Positions 55,893 to 64,000 of a DNA stretch of 64,000 nt are shown in pieces (within the stretch, counting starts at the first letter, position 1; each line of letters begins with the position of its first letter). Position numbers and translations under genes: made by a program. The notes under the pieces were generated by a model. It was given only the letters and a program-made list of their open reading frames with translations. It did not search any database and was not told the DNA's origin. This stretch comes from Agrocybe praecox (taxonomy: Eukaryota; Basidiomycota; Agaricomycetes; Agaricales; Agrocybaceae): positions 372,001-436,000 of the forward strand of contig OZ024849.1 of assembly GCA_964017145.1 (NCBI GenBank), given 5' to 3'.

Positions 55893-55945
55893 AATTGCTC
55901 GGCTGGACGCCGGCGCCTGCCGTTCCGGGAAACCCCATGCTATTT
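55893..55945 (+). repeat. direct repeat, copy 2
   Basis: Second copy of the 55549-55600 segment. A further pair upstream of each (GATGTTCGG...ACGCGGAGCAG) suggests one larger, diverged duplication. Confidence 0.6.
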
Positions 55946-56207
55946 ACACGTACACACTGCGTACACACTGACCTCCCAAAACCACGACCTGATATCCAAT
56001 TTAAAAAATGGAACACAAAAATAGTCTTATCAATAGATATCATGATTCTGACCAAATTCTGACCTAGAATTTCTACGTTTCCCAGAATCCCACTCCAATT
56101 TCCTAGGCCAAAACCGCCGGCGTTACATTCCTTCCTTTAACATTCCTTACTGGCATTTGTCATTCAACAACAACCGGAAAGGAACTACCTACAGTCAGAA
56201 TACAGAC

Positions 56208-57467
56208 ATGTCACCATTGAAAGCGACTGTGAATTGCGATATGGGAGAGGTTAGAAAGCATTTTTCTCTCTGTAATATCATAATCTAATGTCATGGTAAG
56301 GGTTTCTCACTGTACAAAGCAGTATGCATCGTCAAATTACCTCCATCGACCGTCAAACATACTTTGCGAAATGATAGGGTGACGATGAGGCTTTAATGAG
56401 CCACATACACCTCGCAAACATAGCTTGCGGGTTTCATGCGTCGTGAGTGTATTCCAAGAAGAGTTCTCATGGGCGAATCTAGAGGATCACCCAACAGTGA
56501 TTTCTCTATTATGAATGCAACCGTTGCTCTCGCAAAGAACCATGGCGTTTTAGTTGGAGCTCACCCATCTCTTCCTGATATGCAAGGATTTGGCAGACGC
56601 GAAATGGCCGTGGAACCAGTATGTTGTCATAAATATATTTTTCATTGACGCCAGCCTTGAGCTTGAGCTCGTCGCGTACTAGGACGAACTTAAGTCTTGT
56701 TTTATTTATCAAGTTGGTGCATTATGCGGGTTCTTAAAGCTTCATGAGCTTCCTTTGAACCACGTATGTTCAATTCCACCTTGAGATTCTATCCGCAAAT
56801 GTATTAAGACGGCTTTCAGATCAAACCTCATGGTGCAGTTTATGGACAAACCTCTCGTTCTCTTCCACTCGCTCGCGCAGTAGTAGAAGTCGCCAAAATC
56901 TTCGGAGACAGCGTTTCATTCATTGGAATTGCAGGCTCCGCACATCAAGTTGCTGCCAATGAATTGAATGTCAAGTTCGTACCGGGTAGGTCACCCTTGT
57001 ATTTCTTCGCGAATTTGCTGCATAACTTCTATAGAATGGTTTGCCGATTTGGACTATAGTCCCGAAGGAAAACTTTTGATAACCAAGTTAGTCTTCTACT
57101 ATGGATAGCCATCGTCAGTTGTCGTGAATTCCTTTCTAGGAAACATGACCCTGTATCACAAGAAGTCGTGCGCGAGCGGGTAAGATAACATCTTCGATAT
57201 ACTCCTTCAAGCTAAAATTTTTGTAGGTCCTAAGGATCCTCAACGAGGGGCTTGTTACCACTGTAGGAGGAAACTTTATCCCCCTAGGCAAAGATGTGAA
57301 CGAGGTTTCCATATGCTGTCATTCGGATACACCGGTATGTTGCTTACTCGGGATCCATGGCCCTTCTTTGACGATTAAATAAATGACAATACTAGGGCGC
57401 TACTGATATCGCGAGGCTTGTTAAGCAGCTTGTCGATGAAAACAATCGCTCGGCTGGTTATGACTGA
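56208..57467 (+). CDS. LamB/YcsF family protein (5-oxoprolinase subunit A / PxpA type)
   Basis: Ten exons: 56208-56249, 56301-56321, 56378-56442, 56498-56618, 56683-56763, 56820-56985, 57035-57086, 57140-57179, 57227-57334, 57396-57467, 255 residues, the standard family length. Signatures: NCDMGEGFSLYKAGDDEAL at the N-terminus, [66 protein letters not shown] and the closing [15 protein letters not shown]. The acidic/His residues (NCD, GDD, GAHPS, KPHG, CCHSD) are those of the family, which in bacteria provides subunit A of the ATP-dependent 5-oxoprolinase PxpABC (5-oxoproline to glutamate). In fungi the role is less certain, including lactam utilisation. All junctions are GT-AG; exon 2 has only 21 nt. 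Good confidence in the family. Confidence 0.92.
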
Positions 57468-58026
57468 ACACGTGTCGCTGATCTCGAGTCGTGTTTCAGA
57501 GTTCTTGTATCACTAGTCACAAGGGATTCGGGAAGTACAAATGAATATTTTGTTGCATTGTAATCAAGCGCCCTAATACCCACCAATCACCCTATGGCAT
57601 CGGAGGCATAGTATGACCATTTTGGCCTTCTGGTTCGACACTTTCTTGGCGCTCACGGGTGCTTGAATGCCCTTGAAATTGCCGATTATTGTCGAAGTTT
57701 TATAAAATCCTTTATGATAATCGCCCCAAACACTTACGGATGCAGCGATCAATCCTTGGCACCCATTGGAACGTGTTTCGATCTTTCTCGCGCAGTATGG
57801 CTCTCACCGACGCAATACAGTAGCCAGTGGCAGATACGGGAATCCAGCACGCATGCCGGCCCAATTAAGTTGCATGGCATCAAGAGGACGTTATTATCGG
57901 TTGATTGTTCCCTCGTTCCAATGCGTTCCCATTTCATGAATCGTCCCAAGGTGTATTTAAGGCCGACCACCTTTCTCATGTCGTCCCACTATCTCATCCC
58001 TATTCTTTCTAGACCACTTTCCAACC
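57468..58026. other. intergenic, promoter of the peptidase gene
   Basis: No gene. A plus frame from 57663 runs into the next start without a motif. Confidence 0.45.
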
Positions 58027-59079
58027 ATGGCTTCCTCTAGCAATGTCCCAGTAGTTGAAGGCGAAGCAGATTTTCATTACCCAGCAGCCGGAAAACCTTT
58101 GAAGACGTGGTACAAAATTACGGGTGACCTATCTTCTGGCGTTCCTCCTCTTATTATCCTTCACGGAGGTCCAGGCGCTGGATCCACATCCTACGATCCT
58201 TTCGTGGATCTTACAGTCAAATATTCAATTCCTATCGTCCAGTATGAGCAAGTTGGATGTGGACGATCCACTCATCTCAGAGATAAGGCGGATGCGGGCA
58301 TCGAATTCTGGAATGACGGTCTCTATGTCGCGGAATTAGAGTCCCTCATCGCCCATCTCGATCTGGGTCAATATGATGTTCTTGGGCACTGTGAGATTTA
58401 TTCTGGCTTGTATCTTGTACAATACATTGATGATTTTACTCAGCTTGGGGTGGAATGTTCGGATCCCGATTTGCCGCTAAACAACCTAAAGGCCTCCGTC
58501 GCTATATCATCATGTCCTCGACACCGAGCATGTCACTTTGGGTGGAAGCTCAAAGTGTACTTTTGAAACAGATGCCGCAAGAAATTCAGGATGTTATTTC
58601 GAAGAATGAAAGTGCAGGAACAACCGATTCACCAGAATACCAAGCTGCCATGGGTCAATATTACGCGAAACATTTGTGCCGCCTTGATCCAATGCCTGCT
58701 GAGATCTTGGCAAGCTTCCAGTTAATTGAAAGTGATCCCACTGCCTACTTCACAATGTATGTGATTCTCTCCTTTACGCGCCTTTTTTTTTTTTTGACTT
58801 CTGGACGATTAAAATAGGCAAGGTCCATCAGAATTTTTCGTTACGGGAACGCTCAAAGAATGGTCCGTCATTGATGAAGTACACAAGATAACAGTTCCCA
58901 CCCTTCTGTTAAACGGCAAATACGACGAAGCTCAAGATAGCACCATGATCGAGTTCTTTACTCGCCTACCCAAAGTGAAGTGGGTACAGTTCGCCGAATC
59001 CTCTCACATGGCGCAGTTTGAGGAACGAGAAAGGTTTATGACAGTCGTTGGGAAGTGGCTTACAGAGAATCAAGCTTAA
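58027..59079 (+). CDS. proline iminopeptidase-like alpha/beta hydrolase (peptidase family S33)
   Basis: Three exons: 58027-58390, 58444-58756, 58818-59079, 312 residues. Motifs: HGGPGAGS (oxyanion, about residues 46-53), YEQVGCGRST, GHSWGGMFG with the nucleophile Ser122 (codon split by intron 1), the Asp in LLNGKYDEAQD, and the His in SSHMAQFEE. The YEQ-GCG and HSWGG signatures define the proline-iminopeptidase/L-amino-acid-amidase-like group, which cleaves N-terminal Pro or amides. No signal peptide, so probably cytosolic. The gene is 0.6 kb downstream of the LamB/YcsF gene on the same strand. A shared role in handling proline-like lactams or amides is an inference. Intron 2 has a long T run. 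Confidence 0.9.
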
Positions 59080-60072
59080 ACTCGTAAGAAAACGATATTT
59101 CTTACTGGTGATAGGAATATGTAATCCAAAGTCGCGTCGACGCGTCCTTCGCCATCACGTCTCACCAAGATCTTGTCACCTGATGCATGTACTAAGAGTA
59201 AGAGATTCTCAGAAGATGTCACGACGAGTGAGTCGTGACATTCGAACTTCTACCGTGTTCTCCAAGTCCAACATTCCCAACATTCCTCTGATCTTCCTCT
59301 CTATTTTCTATTTTTATTTTGTGGTCCTTGTACGAGACGATCACATATTCAGGATGTAACCTGGCAATTTTCCTCTAAAAAAAGTGCGCACACCACCTCT
59401 CTTGGCCTTCAAATTCAATGTAATTCACGTTAGATAAATAGAATATATGAACCCAGCCAATATATGTAAGGAAGGATTATCGCAGGTATCTAATATCTTT
59501 TAAGAAACGGAGTTCATCGCTACGAGTGCTGACGCCAAAATTTGTCAGGTCCCTTTTCGGATGAAGAGTGGATTTCAAGAGCCTAGAGTTCATGCCAAGA
59601 CCAACGCATTATGTACTTAGTACTTACTGTCGCGGGCTCCATGGGCTCGGTACCGTCTCTTCTTGCTCAGAGCCATCCAACTTATTCTTAGCCAACGGCT
59701 TGCTGTTTTGAAACTGGATGTACGTCACCTGTCTTTTTTTAATTTTTGTTGTATCTGAAATTAAGGAACCTGGACCTTTTTCCTGCTCACCGCCATTCAG
59801 TTCCTCATTCTGAATCAAATATCAACATCACCATCAGCGATCACATCAAATTTCAACGTCCAACATCAGAACCTCAGCGCCCTTACCGGAAAATCCCCTA
59901 CAATGCTTAAGAGGAACTCTGGCATGCAGGGTCCAGGGCCCTCTTCGGGCTATTATCGCTGTTTTCCTCTCACCTCCACTTTGACCTCGGATTCACTCTC
60001 TGTCGTGAACGACGCCCTCTCGATTTTACACTATCAAAGCAATTCACTGAGGGAATAAAACCGATAATCACC
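59080..60072. other. intergenic, nothing recognised
   Basis: Contains AT-rich stretches and a CGCGTCGACGCG palindrome near 59135. No gene is supported. Confidence 0.45.
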
Positions 60073-61484
60073 ATGCCTAGGCTCACAGACGAAAAAGAAA
60101 CTTATGGTCGGCCTTTGACTATCGGAGAGCGTGCACAGAAAGTAACCGTCATGGCTCAACTGCGTAGGTGTCATAGTCCTTCAAGTTGATGTGGGGTACC
60201 GACCATATTTGCACATACAGCGTTCGCGATAATTTGGATGTTCATGAAGAGTGCTGTATCCCGTCCGAAACACCTAAGCTTCCGGCGGGCTAGAGTGCAT
60301 GCTATGATTCGGTGGAGGAATGAGAACCTTACATTGCCTATGATGCAGTCGATGACACCGCAATCGGTAGACACTTATACAACCTGGGCAAAATCAAGAA
60401 AGTTGCCTGTTCTTGTCGAGGGTTTACCAGATGATACGAGTATCATGTGGATTGGGCCGAAGAGGACGGATAATGTCATTCTGTGCGTACACGGTATGTC
60501 AAAATACGCTGGTGCCAACCGAGGTCTCGCGTGGAAATGCCGATTACAGCCATCGGTGTTAATTATTTTTCATGTGGAGGCTAATTTTTTCGAATTGTAG
60601 GAGGCGCTTATGTGACTCCACTTAAGGCTGCTGCGTTGAACTTTTATATGCATTTGCAAAGGGAGCTGGAGAAGGGCGGTCGCAAGGTCGGGATTGCTGT
60701 TTTGTCCTATGGTGGGTGTTTTCCTACAAATTATGTACTTTTCACATTTCTCATAAAATACCCAAATATCCTAGCACTTCTTCCTACAGCAGGATTTCCC
60801 ACACAGGTACAGCAATTAACTATTGCTGTACAACATCTTTTTGAGCTCGGTGTGCATCCCAGCAAATTATACCTTATCGGTGACTCCTCAGGGGGACATA
60901 TAATTCTCACGTTTCTCTCACACATCCTTCATCCTCTCCCAGGAATTCGCCAGCTTAAAACTCCCTTATCTTCTCCTATTCGTGGAGTACATCTTCTTTC
61001 ACCGTGGGTATGCATGAGTGGACGACCACAACTGCGTCAATTGCCAAATGATACACTATCAGTAATGGACGTGAACGACCTTGCTGACTTGTTCCTCACG
61101 CATGCATCATCTTACTCTTTATCTGCCGATCAACAAATGCGGTACCTCGACCCATTCAGTGCCCCCTCTGGATGGTTTGACCGTATTGATGGGGTCATCG
61201 AGAGGCTTTTGCTGACAGTTGGTAACGAAGAGATATTTAGGGACGATGTTGTTGCCCTTTCGCAGATTCTTCGGAAGTCGATGAGTATTAGCAGCGGTAT
61301 CACCACAACTCGAGCAGACTTCACTTTCGTGGTTCATGATGGCGGTGTGCATGTCGATCCAATCCTGGACTTCATAACGGACGTGAACCCGAAAAAGGAG
61401 GACCTGAGTTCGTTGACACCGACTATTGTAAAATGGTTTGAAGAGGGGATCAAATCGGTCAAGGACAATAAAAAAAGAGAGTAA
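60073..61484 (+). CDS. alpha/beta hydrolase of the hormone-sensitive-lipase/fold-3 type (copy 2)
   Basis: Four exons: 60073-60163, 60221-60493, 60601-60711, 60775-61484, 394 residues. It is a clear paralogue of the minus-strand gene at 35394-33994: exon lengths 1-3 are identical (91, 273, 111 nt) and long stretches match (ETYGRPLT/QYYGRPLT, TSIMWIGPKR, LTIAVQHLF, LHPLPGIR, LLSPW). Motifs: VHGGAY at 120-125, GDSSGG with Ser196, and VHDGGVHVDP. An N-terminal hydrophobic segment (FAIIWMFMKSAV) follows the first exon. Substrate unknown, probably an ester. The copies are inverted relative to each other, 25 kb apart. The tail is Lys-rich (VKDNKKRE). Confidence 0.88.
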
Positions 61485-61779
61485 TACCCTTTCATTGACC
61501 TCGTTTGGCTCAAATGAAATAAATCTTTTTCTCAAGAATACGAGGCGTTTGCTACTGTTGCGCTGTATTTTTGTTTATTATAGACACTATTACTCTTCCT
61601 CAAATAAATGTATCTCCATGGATAAAATCTTAAGTATAATTTACTTCTTTTCTCGTAATTATTGAGGCTAAAACGATTACAAACTACCGCATATAATATA
61701 AGCGCCTACGGGTCGTACAAAGCTTACAGGTATCATACGGGTATCAACTCTTGCTACAAAAAGCCTACAAAGGGCCAAG
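61485..61779. other. convergent 3' regions
   Basis: AT-rich; no gene recognised. Confidence 0.5.
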
Positions 61780-63659
61780 TTAGCTGGAGACATCCTTCCG
61801 GTTCTCTACGTCAAGCGTGCTATCCCCTCCGGTGAGACAATAAAAGGGGATATAAAATTTAAGCCATTTATGTTGTAGAGCCGCTGTGACAGACATCCTG
61901 CGTCCGTGTTGTATGTCAATCAACGACATCATGAAGCTTAGAGCTGGGATTTGAGTTAACAGACAAACTGGATAACGGTTGAAAAACTTCCACGTTACCT
62001 TCTGATGACCCTCCGCATACTCTGTTCCAGTCCGCTCGTTTTCGGCCGACACGATCAATTTGGGTTAAGCAATCCCTTTCTGGGAATGGGGAGTATCCCA
62101 TCAGCCTAAGATCGCATGTTAGCACGTTATCATTTGCAATAGAAGCCTGTACTACGCACATGTAAAAGACAGTCACTCCAAGAGCCCAGCTGTCAATTTT
62201 ATCACTGAGAATAAATCGACTGTTTCTCGAAGAAGCTTCGGGTGGCAGGAACTCCTCGTCGGCGTGTCCGAGCTTTATATTCATATGTATAAGTTAGTCA
62301 AAAAATGATAAAGTTTAGTTTTTATGTCTCACTACAGGCTGTAATTCTGCGTTTAAATCTCTGGAAATGCCAAAATCGGCTACCTTAACGACTGGTGGCT
62401 CATCGAGAGACAGAAGAATGTTCTATATCATTTAAGAGTTGAAGACGTCATTGGCAAATCATGGTGAGAGAACTACGAACGTCAGGCTTCAGGTCTCCGT
62501 GGATGATTCCTTTTGAATGTATATACTGTTAATATAAAATCAACTAGGTTCTCTTGGAAAGGAAGCAAGAGCGATAGACTTACAGAGAGTGCGTCGCAGA
62601 TTTGGTATGTAATGTGTTTTCCTTCTTCTTCATCTAAGTCGAGCTTCAGTAACAATGCTATAGTGAATATCAAATGGTTTGAATACCTAGAAAGTAGCTA
62701 TCTTGCAGTCGCTGATACAGGTTACCACCTGCACAAAATTCTAAAACAATTGCTGTTCGTGGTGTGAGCTCACGTATCAATGTAGGAAGAAAGAGAAAGA
62801 GAGTACCTTTGTGATTAAGCCCGTCAGAAAACACGTCAATGAGGTTACATATGTTGGGATGCTTCAACGAGTGTAATACTTTTATTTCGCGCTCGAAGCT
62901 TTTCTCCCGCGTGGTGGCGGAGTTACCGGCATTGTTTGGAAACTGCCTTTTTGGAAGAAGCATCTTAACAGCATAAGTTTTCCCCGTCCACTTTTGTGTC
63001 ACCTTTCGTACATTAGCAAAGGCGCCCTGGCCGAGGTCTTCACCCAAATAGAAGTTGTCTTCCAACTCTCTCTTAGACGAGGCGCGTACCCCAAGAACCT
63101 TGAACTCGTAGCCTAGTCACGTACGCTGAGTCCAAAAAAATATACGAGTGATTATGTAGCGCACGTACGATAGTCCTCAGATTCTTTGATTTCCGGTCGC
63201 TTAAGTGGCGTACCAAAAGCAAGGATTTGCCCGTCGTATATTCGCCGCTTCTGACGGTTTCCGATTCTCGCCATGTTTACCTAAACGACTTATGTTAAAA
63301 CAGAAGATAGTACAATGAAAAGAGTTCCAACGCACGTAGGTGCCATTGGTAGACCAATCGTGCACCGTGAATTCTGCATCCTCCTTACTTCCATTCCACT
63401 CGACTGTACAGTGCTGATTGCCTGAATATAAATCGACGAATTCAATAAAGTGCCTATATAAGCGCTTATTCACACACGCACTGATAAAATTGCCCTGGAG
63501 AACGACCCGATTAATTTCTCGGTTCCTTCCGACAGTGTATTTCATGGTTTTGAGTGAGAAATCGATCGTTTTGACGCCCGTACTCAGGGGCACCAGACAT
63601 CCCCAGAGAAACAGGTGTTTATTGGACTGGGATGTCTCAGTACTCCGAGTGGCTTGCAT
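61780..63659 (-). CDS. FHA-domain checkpoint kinase, Rad53/Cds1/Chk2 type
   Basis: Minus-strand exons: 63659-63482, 63421-63336, 63280-63169, 63112-62807, then from 62752 on with several further exons to a stop at 61780. An N-terminal FHA domain (YTVGRNREINRVVL, FIS|NQHCTVEW, VHDWSTNGTYV) binds phosphothreonine. A Ser/Thr kinase domain follows (LGQGAFANV, YAVKML, EIKVLHSLKHPNICNL, DEEEGKHITYQICDAL, GIIHGDLKPDN, VADFGIS, KIDSWALGVTVFYM, TAALQHKW). This FHA-kinase order is that of the DNA-damage/replication checkpoint kinases Cds1/Rad53/Chk2. The catalytic loop is HGD and not HRD, and the segment after DFG reads GHADEEFLPPEA where GTP-x-Y-x-APE is usual. The intron between EFCAGG and LDEEEGKH is ambiguous (a 29-nt intron, or one that removes NLYQRLQ). 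Confidence 0.83.
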
Positions 63660-64000
63660 GGTTGGGGATGGTCAAGGACTTAAACGGTGGCCTATGAGTG
63701 CAAACAGTGTATTCACTTATAATACCTCGGTGGGCCTTCCCCTGTTCGTTGGAACACAGCGTGAGATACATGCTTGACAATCGGTTATGCAAACGTGCAT
63801 TGTTTTCTCGCCGACATTTCCCTAATCAAGCGTTGCTCAATTGATTCGGAAAACTCATTGTGTCATTGTCGCCATTATCAATGACGTGATTACATAAATA
63901 TGGTCAGGCCACCAAATTCCAATGGCCATGATTCATTTTTGGCCAGCCATAATAATGACAACCCTCGTTGATCAATGCATAGAACGCTGAATAAAATCTT
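63660..64000. other. upstream region of the checkpoint kinase gene, nothing recognised
   Basis: Ends at the window edge. No further gene can be supported. Confidence 0.45.

Larger units (their letters stand above)
54700..56207. other. gene-poor gap with an internal duplication
   Basis: No gene. The 186-codon minus frame at 54593-55153 reads into the GH16 first exon and has no support. Segments at about 55012-55100 and 55549-55600 recur in the same order at 55717-55803 and 55893-55945. Confidence 0.5.

Noticed and set aside
1..64000. tRNA, rRNA or other structured RNA genes
   Set aside because: I scanned for tRNA B-box-like GGTTCGAATCC patterns and conserved rRNA blocks by eye and found none. 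A covariance-model search would be decisive.

Overview
This window is nuclear DNA from a filamentous basidiomycete, most likely an Agaricomycete. Genes are broken by many short introns (about 50-65 nt). The repertoire is typical of mushroom-forming fungi: an unspecific peroxygenase, a GH16 enzyme, a TKL-type kinase with an HGD catalytic loop, a single-exon BTB/POZ protein, and lineage-specific families. All exon junctions given here were worked out by hand from splice sites and reading frame, so they are models and not mapped transcripts.

Left part (1-13.4 kb): a partial C2H2 zinc-finger gene, two related small proteins in tandem (703-1134 and 1744-2305), a complete kinesin-5 gene (2805-6351), a 749-bp foldback element with 21-bp subrepeats (8094-8842), and a three-exon gene of unknown function (13332-12678, minus). 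From about 8.8 to 21 kb I find almost no convincing genes, and the sequence looks like decayed, gene-poor DNA.

Middle (21-46 kb): a 20-exon urea-carboxylase-type biotin enzyme without the amidase half (26704-21845, minus); two lineage-specific genes each broken by one in-frame stop (27192-27755 and 28318-28812); a MITE-like inverted-repeat element (about 30150-30990); the peroxygenase (31832-33130); an alpha/beta hydrolase (35394-33994, minus); a mitochondrial-type cyclophilin (38035-36774, minus); a Cys4 protein (40127-39046, minus); a 49-residue metallothionein (41071-40800, minus); a BTB protein (44372-43476, minus); and a two-domain ABM protein (45520-44658, minus).

Right part (46-64 kb): MAD1 (48425-46017, minus) sits head-to-head with a DUF262 gene (48595-50746, plus). 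Then come a TKL-like kinase (53114-51091, minus), a GH16 protein whose nucleophile position is not Glu (54699-53287, minus), a LamB/YcsF (5-oxoprolinase subunit A type) gene (56208-57467, plus), a proline-iminopeptidase-like hydrolase (58027-59079, plus), a second alpha/beta hydrolase with the same exon structure as the 34-kb one (60073-61484, plus), and an FHA-domain checkpoint kinase of the Rad53/Cds1 type (63659-61780, minus).

Functional themes: three genes serve mitosis and checkpoints (kinesin-5, MAD1, Rad53-like). The urea-carboxylase-type protein and the LamB/YcsF protein contain, between them, homologues of all three bacterial 5-oxoprolinase subunits. An unexpectedly large number of introns need a GC instead of a GT donor to keep frame. 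No rRNA, tRNA, CRISPR array or complete autonomous transposon was recognised.
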